Both the position numbers and the translations under genes were made by a program. A stretch of DNA of 7,712 bases from an uncultured Marinicella sp. (GTDB lineage Bacteria > Pseudomonadota > Gammaproteobacteria > Xanthomonadales > Marinicellaceae): positions 1 through 7,712 of the forward strand of contig CALLLZ010000048.1 in NCBI GenBank assembly GCA_938008005.1, written 5' to 3'. Positions 1 to 5,584 of this stretch are shown in pieces. The notes beneath the pieces were generated by a model, which did no database searches, was not told the DNA's origin, and saw only the letters and a program-made list of their open reading frames with translations. Position 1 is the stretch's first letter, and each line of letters begins with the position of its first letter.

Positions 1-21
1 AGATTTTCTGGCTTTTGTAAT

Positions 22-58
22 AATGAGTTAAACGGTAATACTGTTTAACTCATTTTTT
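22..58 (+). terminator. Rho-independent terminator, 12-bp perfect stem
   Basis: AATGAGTTAAAC (22-33) and GTTTAACTCATT (43-54) are exact reverse complements. A G-T and a G-C pair can extend the stem inward to leave a 5-nt loop, and a run of six T lies at 53-58. The T run is on the plus strand, so the hairpin most clearly terminates a plus-strand gene lying to the left of the window. It is also about 20 nt past the stop codon of the convergent minus-strand gene and may stop that transcript too, although no good T run exists in that direction. Confidence 0.85.
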
Positions 59-73
59 GTATCAAATTCAATT

Positions 74-1855
74 TTAATTTTCAAAGCCATGCATGAAAAT
101 CAAATCACCTTGGATGTTCATATCGCATGCAGTTGTAGCGTTCACAATGGTATCCCAGTTATTCTCAACGGTAAATGAACGGTATCCGATGGTTATAGGT
201 TCTCCATGTGCACTTGTGAAGCGCCCATTTTGGCCTGTGTTACCACCCGAGTTATTAGGAACGCACTGGGCATTTAAGCCTGTGGTGGTTGGGCCCCAAG
301 TGGCGACACCTGTATTGCTTAAGCCATAATACAAACAGTTTTGGGCTCGATAAATATCACAATCTTCACTCTCTCTGGGGTCGGGTGGAGCACACATGTC
401 ATTAGTGGTGACCAGGCCTACTTCGGTAATGCGGTTGGTGTATTCCATTAATGGTGGATAGTTAATGGTTTCACATACTTCAGGGATGAGGTGAGCCAAA
501 GCCGCAAAGCCTCTCAGTGGTCCTGCCGAGACTGACATATAAGATGAACCTGGTATTTGTGGTGGCCCATCAATGATGTTATGTGGGTCCCGGGTATTTT
601 TTCTTCCGCTGTTAGTGACACATGTACCCCAAGCACCATCAAAACATTGAGCGTGATACAGTTCTGTCCAATAACGATTGAGTTCATCTATCACTTCCAT
701 TTCGTCCGCGCCATCGCCCCAAATGGCACCATTAACTCCTACATTAATTTGTTCTAATTCTTGTGGGCCGACACCAGCCAAAGGTCCGGTTGCATGTCCC
801 AACAAGGTTAAACTGGTTGGCCTTAAGGCATCACGATAGTATGAGTCATCGAATAATGCTGCAAATAAAACAGCCGGTGGAAACTTGCCTAAGTGTTGAC
901 CTGCTCCTGAACTCCAACCGCGGGTTCTGATGTTTCCATCATATACACCGTAATATAAATCTTTACCATAGGTGAGGACAGCGGCCAAAGCGTGTTGTCG
1001 TTCAGCTACAGGGTTACCAACAGCCATTAATTGCATGACATCATCGTAATATTGTCGGGCTACACCTGCTGCATAATCATCGATTAATAAACTGGCTCTA
1101 AAAGCACGTCCACCTTCAGAATATGTATCTCCATCAGCACTTCTGATTGAGAAAAGTTCAGTGCTGTGTGACCAACGCTCACGAATGTTATTAAGTTCAT
1201 CAACAGATGATGATGATATATATGCCAGTTCAGGTAATCGTGACAAGTCGAAATCTGATAAAGACAGTAATTCTTTATTGGTTTCATCAATGCTGGGGCG
1301 TAAAAGCGTTGCGCCTGCATCAGCAGGTACTTGATCTAAAATAGTCACAACATGATAAGCTTCTGCACAGTTACCGAGAATGGCATTGGTGCCACAGCCA
1401 TTGTGTTGAGCTTCATTTCTTTGAATGGCAGCGACCAAGGAAGTGTTTCCGATAAAAGTTTTTGGTAACGCCACTGCAATATTTTCAGCCGCATTGTAAT
1501 TGCCATAATTATGATCAGGGTTTGATGAAAGTAAGCCCATAGATTCCATCTCTGGATTTTCATCCAATGAAATTGATCCGCTGCCAGTTCCTGAAATGTT
1601 TGTTAGTGTCACGGACGTTTCTCCTCCTCTTGGAGCTATCCAATAATCACCGTTAGCAAACTGGCCACACAAAGCTTCCTGTCCGCCTGAGTTAAAGGTC
1701 CAGTTAAATCCGACTGTTCGTGAGTCACCTACTGTCACATTAATTTGATCTCCAGTGCAGGCAGCTTGTTGATTGGTTGAACCACAATCACAGGCTGCAT
1801 TTGCATTGTGATAGTGGGTTAAGTTAAGTAAAGTCAAAAATATAATTTTTTTCAT
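74..1855 (-). CDS. Secreted cysteine-rich protein of unknown function with a 'GFE' C-terminal tail
   Basis: This 593-aa protein is not recognised as any named family. Residues 1-20 form a signal peptide (K2-K3, a short hydrophobic core IIFLTLLNL, then N-A-N-A before A21), which fixes the start and predicts export by Sec. The mature part has 14 cysteines, an even number that suits disulfide bonds outside the cytoplasm. A beta-like N-terminal region (about 21-140) is followed by a mainly helical region. Two segments stand out: Y296-G-K-D-L-Y-Y-G followed by G317-x-G-x-x-x-G-K-x-P, and D423-P-H-N-I-I-D-G-P-P. The first resembles, from memory, a pattern in uncharacterised secreted proteins that may form an alpha/alpha toroid, but no catalytic residues can be assigned. 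The chain ends D584-L-I-F-M-H-G-F-E-N593. There is no Shine-Dalgarno box worth the name, and a hairpin lies in the leader. The gene is monocistronic as far as visible, divergent from telA. Confidence 0.85.
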   Translation of the reverse strand: MKKIIFLTLLNLTHYHNANAACDCGSTNQQAACTGDQINVTVGDSRTVGFNWTFNSGGQEALCGQFANGDYWIAPRGGETSVTLTNISGTGSGSISLDENPEMESMGLLSSNPDHNYGNYNAAENIAVALPKTFIGNTSLVAAIQRNEAQHNGCGTNAILGNCAEAYHVVTILDQVPADAGATLLRPSIDETNKELLSLSDFDLSRLPELAYISSSSVDELNNIRERWSHSTELFSIRSADGDTYSEGGRAFRASLLIDDYAAGVARQYYDDVMQLMAVGNPVAERQHALAAVLTYGKDLYYGVYDGNIRTRGWSSGAGQHLGKFPPAVLFAALFDDSYYRDALRPTSLTLLGHATGPLAGVGPQELEQINVGVNGAIWGDGADEMEVIDELNRYWTELYHAQCFDGAWGTCVTNSGRKNTRDPHNIIDGPPQIPGSSYMSVSAGPLRGFAALAHLIPEVCETINYPPLMEYTNRITEVGLVTTNDMCAPPDPRESEDCDIYRAQNCLYYGLSNTGVATWGPTTTGLNAQCVPNNSGGNTGQNGRFTSAHGEPITIGYRSFTVENNWDTIVNATTACDMNIQGDLIFMHGFEN

Positions 1856-1872
1856 GAGTATTTTTAATTTTT

Positions 1873-1903
1873 AGCCAGAAAAGAATCTATTCAATATCTG
1901 GCT
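1873..1903 (-). repeat. Inverted repeat in the leader of the secreted-protein gene
   Basis: AGCCAGA (1873-1879) pairs with TCTGGCT (1897-1903) across a 17-nt loop. On the minus strand it sits 18-48 nt before the ATG of the secreted protein, where it could be an operator or an mRNA leader hairpin. Neither side has a T run, so it is not a terminator. Confidence 0.4.
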
Positions 1904-1987
1904 TCATTTCTGTGACCAATTTCATAACTATTAGTTTGCAATTGTTTTAAACCTTTAGTGTTCGTGTAAAAAAACTTATGTCCAAAG

Positions 1988-2043
1988 TTCTTGGTAAATG
2001 CAGGTGGTGAATTAAAGTAAAAAAAACAAAAAAAAACCAAGAA
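1988..2043. repeat. Wide inverted repeat in the divergent intergenic region
   Basis: TTCTTGGT (1988-1995) is the exact reverse complement of ACCAAGAA (2036-2043), with 40 bp between. The spacer includes a strongly A-rich tract (about 2013-2036). The pair could be two half-sites of a looping or dimer-of-dimers regulator between the divergent genes, or chance in an AT-rich spacer. No convincing -35/-10 pair could be assigned for either gene here. The best -10-like hexamer for telA is TAAAAT at 2060-2065, without a matching -35. Confidence 0.3.
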
Positions 2044-2109
2044 TGATGTTAATGTTATTTAAAATTGAAAGCTTAAAGATTAGAGAAGAAAGCAACTTTT
2101 ATCAAAGTA

Positions 2110-3129
2110 ATGACAGAAATTAATAAATATTTCAGTGATTTAATTGAAATTAATCACCATAAAATGATTGATGATTTATCAGCAGATTCAGAGCACTACA
2201 AAGAACAGTTTGTTTATAAGTGGGGAGAGGTATTAGAATCAATAGACACTGAAGAATTAAAAAGTATTCGTCAAGTTAGAAGTACATTGTCGGCGCTTGG
2301 ACAAAAAGAGCAATCTGAATTTTGGAAACTGAATGATGCCTTAAAGAATCCGTTGCAAAGTTTAATGGATAACAATCACTCAGGAGAAAAAATTAATGCC
2401 ATCTTTCGAGATTTACAGGAAAAAATTGCAAACCTTAAACCACCCAAAAAAAGCAATCGTGGGCTAAAATCCATGTTTCTTTTGCTGTTTTCCTGGAAAC
2501 AAACTGCTTGGCAGTTGTGGTTAGAAAATTACCATGAATTAAAGGCTGAAATTAAGTCTTACTCAGATGTTTTGATGTTGGAAAAAGCTCAGCTCAGCAG
2601 AGATAACCAAATGCTTTTAGGTAAACAGTGCGAGTTAGGTGGTCAACTAAAGAAAATAGAACATTCATTTGATCTACTCAGTTTATTGGCAGAACAGTTG
2701 CAACAAAGAATTAATTATCAACATAATTTAAGTCAAAAAAAAGCTGATGTACTTGCCAATGAATTTTTACCGGTGGTTCAACAACGGGTTATCGAATTAC
2801 AACAACAGTTATTGATAGGCAGGCAGTCATTGATGACAATAGATTTAATTGCCAAACAAAATGTGACTCAAACCAAAAATATTGATCGGGCTTTGCAAAC
2901 CACATCACAGGTATTAGATGTAACTGCCGGCTTGGTGTTAGCTGAACAGGGGCAAATTGCTTTAGACGAAATGGGCCAAGCGCATGAAGTCGATTCTACT
3001 GAAGAAAAGACGCAAGCAGAAAGACTTAAAAAAGTGCAACAAAGCATCGAACAAGCTCTACAACAAATGGAAGTAGCAAGGAAAGCATATAAACAAATCA
3101 ACACAAGTGTCGCTGAAGTTGATAAATAA
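2110..3129 (+). CDS. telA: TelA-family (toxic anion resistance) coiled-coil protein
   Basis: The 339-aa protein is predicted cytoplasmic, helical and coiled-coil-rich, with no signal peptide or transmembrane segment. It matches the TelA family (PF05816) as I know it: the L-x-R-D-N segment at residues 162-166; the F-L-P-V-V-Q-Q-R-V-I-E-L block at 219-230; and the following Q-x-L-x-x-I-D-L-I-x-x-x-N, then T-x-x-x-L-D-V-T-x-G-L-V-L-A-E-Q-G-Q pattern. Length is near the family's usual 330-400 aa. Family members are linked to tellurite resistance and to cell-envelope stress; no enzymatic activity is established. ATG 2110 is the first possible start after an in-frame stop at 2074, but its Shine-Dalgarno is poor (an AGAGAAGAA tract about 19 nt away). 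It stands 232 bp upstream of the PspA/flotillin operon on the same strand, behind that operon's own promoter, so it is probably a separate transcript. Confidence 0.85.
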   Translation: MTEINKYFSDLIEINHHKMIDDLSADSEHYKEQFVYKWGEVLESIDTEELKSIRQVRSTLSALGQKEQSEFWKLNDALKNPLQSLMDNNHSGEKINAIFRDLQEKIANLKPPKKSNRGLKSMFLLLFSWKQTAWQLWLENYHELKAEIKSYSDVLMLEKAQLSRDNQMLLGKQCELGGQLKKIEHSFDLLSLLAEQLQQRINYQHNLSQKKADVLANEFLPVVQQRVIELQQQLLIGRQSLMTIDLIAKQNVTQTKNIDRALQTTSQVLDVTAGLVLAEQGQIALDEMGQAHEVDSTEEKTQAERLKKVQQSIEQALQQMEVARKAYKQINTSVAEVDK

Positions 3130-3146
3130 AAGGGTGATGGCTAATG

Positions 3147-3162
3147 TCTGAATTTTTTCAGA
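3147..3162 (+). other. Small hairpin after telA, weak terminator candidate
   Basis: TCTGAA (3147-3152) and TTCAGA (3157-3162) form a 6-bp stem with a TTTT loop, 18 nt after the telA stop. No T run follows directly; the nearest is at about 3206-3211. It may be an mRNA 3' end structure, but it is weak as an intrinsic terminator. Nothing else clear is seen between 3163 and 3290 beyond AT-rich sequence. Confidence 0.25.
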
Positions 3163-3293
3163 AATAAATTTTAGGATGATTTATTTAAATGTGTACTCTA
3201 ATAAGTTTTTTAATTCAGTAATATAAGGGCTTCACTTAATAATAAACATTAGAATTACCTGTCTTGGTTTGGTCCAACTGTGACTTAATGCAC

Positions 3294-3328
3294 ATTGACA
3301 TATTATGTCATATTGACATAATATGTCG
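3294..3328. promoter_or_regulatory. Tandem palindromic operator over the -35 and -10 boxes
   Basis: Two 13-bp palindromes, GACATATTATGTC (3297-3309) and GACATAATATGTC (3315-3327), differ only at the central base and lie 18 bp centre to centre. Read as half-sites, TGACAT/ATGTCA hexamers alternate in orientation at 3296, 3305, 3314 and 3323, exactly every 9 bp. The first palindrome overlaps the -35 box and the second covers the -10 box, so a bound protein would block RNA polymerase. The arrangement suits a repressor binding as two dimers on nearly adjacent helix faces. The regulator is not known; the 114-aa protein in the same operon is one candidate. Confidence 0.65.
3295..3322 (+). promoter_or_regulatory. 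Sigma70-type promoter of the yjfI-yjfJ-yqiJ-yqiK operon
   Basis: A consensus -35 box TTGACA (3295-3300) is followed after 16 nt by CATAAT (3317-3322), five of six bases of TATAAT. Transcription would start near 3329-3330, leaving a leader of about 32 nt with a strong ribosome site. A second TTGACA lies at 3313-3318, but its -10 options (for example TAATAA at 3335-3340) are poorer. No -24/-12 sigma54 pattern was seen, in contrast to the classical pspA promoter of enterobacteria. Confidence 0.65.
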
Positions 3329-3341
3329 TCATTCTAATAAC

Positions 3342-3349
3342 AAAAGGAG
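3342..3349 (+). promoter_or_regulatory. Strong ribosome binding site of the first operon gene
   Basis: AAAAGGAG ends 12 nt before ATG 3362, and a second AAAGG (3352-3356) lies 5 nt before it. The doubled purine-rich site supports this start and suggests efficient initiation. Confidence 0.6.
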
Positions 3350-3361
3350 CCAAAGGTAACA

Positions 3362-3772
3362 ATGAATACAGAGGATTTTGCCATTCGTTTATCACAATAT
3401 CGAACTGCTGAAGGTTATACATTTGACTGTCAAACCATTGCGGGTGAAGTAGAGGTTTTACAAGTTGAGGTGAATGGTTTTGAAGGTTTTCCAATTTTTG
3501 TTACCAAGACAAAGTTCCAAATTATATGTATCATTTATTTGTGGACAGAAGCTGAGATCATACCTGAGAGCCGAGTGGAAATGTTGGAAATGATGTTAGA
3601 TACCAGTATTTCGATTCCATTGTCATCCTATGCCAGGGTAGGCGATCGTTATGTGCTATTTGGTGCTTTATCTGTAGATTCAGGTTTGGATAAGGTTGTA
3701 GAAGAAATTGTAACTTTAAATGAAAACGCAATTGATGTGGTCTCAGCCATGGGGGACTTTCTTTATGAGTGA
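3362..3772 (+). CDS. yjfI: YjfI/DUF2170 family protein
   Basis: The 136-aa protein is small and probably cytoplasmic, with no signal peptide or membrane segment. It fits the DUF2170 (E. coli YjfI) pattern as I recall it: F43-P-I-F-V followed by Q53-I-I and L60-W61; P86-L-S-S-Y; F100-G-A-L-S; then V113-E-E-I-V-x-L-N-E-N and a helical end. The molecular function of this family is not known. Its members are regularly encoded next to a PspA/IM30 homologue, as here, where the downstream pspA-like gene overlaps its end by 8 nt. That overlap implies translational coupling and a role in the same process, perhaps as a PspA partner or regulator. It is the first gene of the operon, behind the palindrome-covered promoter. 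Family call is confident; function is open. Confidence 0.85.
   Translation: MNTEDFAIRLSQYRTAEGYTFDCQTIAGEVEVLQVEVNGFEGFPIFVTKTKFQIICIIYLWTEAEIIPESRVEMLEMMLDTSISIPLSSYARVGDRYVLFGALSVDSGLDKVVEEIVTLNENAIDVVSAMGDFLYE
3751..3756 (+). promoter_or_regulatory. Ribosome binding site that decides the pspA-like start
   Basis: GGGGGA lies 8 nt before ATG 3765, inside the end of the yjfI coding region. It favours 3765 over the in-frame ATG at 3720, which would add 15 residues that do not resemble the family, and over ATG 3798, which has no purine-rich site upstream. Confidence 0.6.
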
Positions 3773-4454
3773 TGAAAAGAAAGTCTCCAGTAAAAACATG
3801 TTGGAAAAAATCATGACTGTCATCAAAGTTGAGTCTAGGTTTCTCAGTGAAGCAATTATGGATTCATCAGGGACACGTATTTTTAAGCAAGAAATTGAAG
3901 AGGCCAAGGCTAATTTAAAGCTAGCCAAGTCTGCACTGACAAGTGAAATGGCCAATGAATTACAGTCCAGTCGAAGGGTTAAAATTTTGACTCAAAAGGC
4001 CAGCCAACAAGAATCTCTGATTGTGGATGCTTTGGCTCAAAACAATGAAAAATTGGCATTTAATTTGGCCACAGCATTGGTTGATTTAGAACAAGATCGA
4101 GATGCTCAGCTTGTTATTCAACGTACGCATGACCTTCATCTAGGGCATTTAAAGCGTCAGATGGAGCTTGCTGAGAGATCACTGAAAGATCTTGAGAGAC
4201 AGTTGGCTATGGTGAATACCACCGATCGAATTCAAAAAGCGACAGAGGTGATCACTAAAAGATTTGATACCGCTGATGCAAAAATGTTATCTGCAAAGAA
4301 AACTTTGGATCGCATCAGGAAGCAACAGCAACAAAGAGACGAACAATACTTAATTGAAGATAACTTGTTAGAATCAGGTGAGGATAAGTCGGACATTAAG
4401 GTGGAAAAAGGTAGTGCTACAGATGTGTTGAAAAGGCTGGTTGATAAAGATTGA
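3765..4454 (+). CDS. yjfJ: PspA/IM30 family protein, YjfJ type
   Basis: The 229-aa protein is almost entirely helical. It aligns by eye with E. coli YjfJ, a PspA/IM30 (ESCRT-III-like) protein: S34-S-G-T-R-I-F-K-Q-E-I-E-E-A-K-A (compare the YjfJ stretch around 'TQGVRMLEQHI'), then a long coiled coil to about residue 190, an acidic linker, and the C-terminal G216-S-A-T-D-V-L-K-R-L motif that YjfJ also has. PspA proteins bind the inner leaflet of the cytoplasmic membrane, assemble into rods or rings and help preserve membrane integrity. The N-terminal membrane-binding amphipathic helix would be about residues 12-31. It is preceded by a charged stretch of about 11 residues, whereas PspA helices usually start at residue 2. 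The gene overlaps yjfI by 8 nt and ends 9 nt before the next gene. Confidence 0.88.
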   Translation: MSDEKKVSSKNMLEKIMTVIKVESRFLSEAIMDSSGTRIFKQEIEEAKANLKLAKSALTSEMANELQSSRRVKILTQKASQQESLIVDALAQNNEKLAFNLATALVDLEQDRDAQLVIQRTHDLHLGHLKRQMELAERSLKDLERQLAMVNTTDRIQKATEVITKRFDTADAKMLSAKKTLDRIRKQQQQRDEQYLIEDNLLESGEDKSDIKVEKGSATDVLKRLVDKD

Positions 4455-4463
4455 TATGCTGCT

Positions 4464-4808
4464 ATGACTGATAAAAAACGTAAGATACCCAAAAAATGGG
4501 AAGATGAAAAAAAAGCCATCAAAGCAACTCAAGTGGCCTTTGATGTGGGTGAAAAAATTCAATACGTAATTCGTAAAGAAGCTTTAGATAGAAGCATCAA
4601 CCCATCTGACCGAATCAGACAGATATTGGGGCTTAGTGTATCACGTAAACCCAAAAGGCTGAGGTTATCCATATCATTGTCAGATGACGATATGGCCTAT
4701 CTAGCCAAAGTTTATAAACTAGAGATTAAGGATCCAGTTGAGGTCAAGCGCCGCGCTGCTGAAAAGTTGGTTGAGCATGTTAGAAATATAAATGAGAAGG
4801 AGCTGTAA
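4464..4808 (+). CDS. Uncharacterised basic 114-aa protein, possible tandem ribbon-helix-helix DNA-binding protein
   Basis: I do not recognise this family by name. The protein is small, soluble and lysine/arginine-rich (K4-K5-R6-K7...K10-K11 at the start). Two segments look like parts of ribbon-helix-helix units. Residues 30-57 read as helix, turn (S44-I-N-P-S) and helix (D49-R-I-R-Q-I-L-G-L). Residues 62-107 begin with an alternating basic/hydrophobic strand (K64-R-L-R-L-S-I-S-L-S), as in CopG, followed by two helices. A nucleic-acid-binding role is therefore an inference. An adaptor linking PspA to the membrane proteins is the main alternative. The gene lies 9 nt after pspA and shares one base with the yqiJ-like gene (TAATG), so it belongs to the operon. 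Its own Shine-Dalgarno is poor, which fits translation coupled to pspA. Confidence 0.8.
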   Translation: MTDKKRKIPKKWEDEKKAIKATQVAFDVGEKIQYVIRKEALDRSINPSDRIRQILGLSVSRKPKRLRLSISLSDDDMAYLAKVYKLEIKDPVEVKRRAAEKLVEHVRNINEKEL

Positions 4809-5449
4809 TGGAAGTGTTTTTAAGTAACATAACAAGTTTTCCAGTGGTGATATACACTTTTATTTTGGCCATAGTAATCTGCTATTGGCTATTAGCAATG
4901 ATTGGTGCTGTAGATATTGAAATGTTTGATATGGATATGGATTTGGACACTGATGTTGATGCACAAGGGTTGAGTGGTGTAACAGGCTTTATGTTGAAAT
5001 GGGGTTTGACTGGGGTGCCAGTCACTGTTGTGGTTTCAATTTTAATGGCATCTTCGTGGTTGGTTTGTTATGTGGCTGTTTCGCTTATATTTCCTTTGTT
5101 GCCATGGGAAACATTGAGAAATTTGATAGGAGTGGTTTTGTTGTTGGTGAGCTTTGCACTGGCTATCCCAATAACTGCTCAATTCATTCGACCTTTAAAA
5201 GGCATATTTACATCACATTCAGCTGCTAAAAAGTCGTCGTTCATTGGTAGAGAATGTTTGGTGAAAACTGGTGTAGTCAATGAAACATTTGGTCAAGCAG
5301 AATATGAAGATGGTGGTGCTGGCATGTTGTTTGATGTAAGAGCACATACAGCTGATGAGATTAAGAAAAATGATCGAGTGATTTTACAAGATTACAACGA
5401 AGATGATGGCAGCTACTGGGTTATAAAAAGCACCGTGCTGGATAAGTGA
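4808..5449 (+). CDS. yqiJ: YqiJ-like inner-membrane protein with C-terminal OB-fold (NfeD-like partner of flotillin)
   Basis: The 213-aa protein has three predicted membrane segments (about 12-34, 70-98 and 104-127) and a soluble C-terminal domain (about 144-210). The latter has the small beta-barrel layout of NfeD/YqiJ OB-folds: F145-I-G-R-E-C-L-V-K-T-G, then G162-Q-A-E-Y, M173-L-F-D-V-R-A and I185-K-K-N-D-R-V-I-L, ending Y203-W-V-I. Between segments 1 and 2 is a striking alternating aspartate stretch (D41, D43, D45, D47, D49, D51). In E. coli YqiJ is encoded next to the flotillin YqiK, and NfeD-type proteins are standard partners of SPFH proteins; here the flotillin follows after 135 bp. 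The start at 4808 has a good AAGGAG (4797-4802) and overlaps the previous stop by one base. The exact role is unknown; support for SPFH assembly or microdomain function is the usual inference. Confidence 0.82.
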   Translation: MEVFLSNITSFPVVIYTFILAIVICYWLLAMIGAVDIEMFDMDMDLDTDVDAQGLSGVTGFMLKWGLTGVPVTVVVSILMASSWLVCYVAVSLIFPLLPWETLRNLIGVVLLLVSFALAIPITAQFIRPLKGIFTSHSAAKKSSFIGRECLVKTGVVNETFGQAEYEDGGAGMLFDVRAHTADEIKKNDRVILQDYNEDDGSYWVIKSTVLDK

Positions 5450-5541
5450 TGATTCATGAGTTATGTGATAAAGATCGTTTAATTTTGAGTTTAAACAAAA
5501 TAATTAAGAGCCATTTATTAAATAATGGTAATGACAGTTGA
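5449..5541 (+). CDS. Possible 30-codon small ORF coupled to the yqiJ-like stop
   Basis: ATG 5449 overlaps the TGA of the yqiJ-like gene (TGATG), the typical geometry of translational coupling, and opens a 30-codon frame ending at TGA 5539-5541. The peptide is leucine/isoleucine/lysine-rich (starts M-I-H-E-L-C-D-K) with no recognisable motif. No separate Shine-Dalgarno is seen. It may be a real small protein, a way to keep ribosomes on the leader of the flotillin gene, or chance. Confidence 0.2.
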   Translation: MIHELCDKDRLILSLNKIIKSHLLNNGNDS

Positions 5542-5548
5542 AGCTGTC
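5533..5548 (+). promoter_or_regulatory. Small hairpin in the leader of the flotillin gene
   Basis: GACAG (5533-5537) pairs with CTGTC (5544-5548), with a U-G pair closing a 4-nt UGAA loop. It ends 19 nt before the flotillin ribosome site AAAGGAG (5568-5574). There is no T run, so it is not an intrinsic terminator. It could be an mRNA stability or processing element that sets flotillin expression apart from the upstream genes. A further inverted repeat, GTTTAA (5477-5482) with TTAAAC (5491-5496), lies upstream. No clear promoter was found in this spacer. Confidence 0.3.
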
Positions 5549-5584
5549 GAATACAGAAGATTTCATTAAAGGAGAAAAATAAAA

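Noticed and set aside
93..757. Plus-strand frames of 78 and 66 codons opposite the secreted-protein gene
   Set aside because: They overlap a gene with a clear signal peptide and plausible composition, and show no motif or ribosome site of their own.
3297..3327. Perfect 13-bp-arm inverted repeat read as a terminator for telA
   Set aside because: No T run follows, each arm is itself a palindrome, and the element coincides with TTGACA and CATAAT boxes; an operator fits better.
3130..3361. Sigma54 (-24/-12) promoter as in classical psp operons
   Set aside because: No TGGCAC-N5-TTGC-like pair could be found, whereas a near-consensus sigma70 promoter is present.
3303..3494. Minus-strand 63-codon frame over the operon promoter and yjfI start
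   Set aside because: It runs antisense through the promoter, the ribosome site and a recognised gene; composition looks random.
3720..3764. Longer start of the PspA-like protein at ATG 3720
   Set aside because: The extra 15 residues lie fully inside yjfI, do not resemble the family, and the GGGGGA site is placed for ATG 3765.
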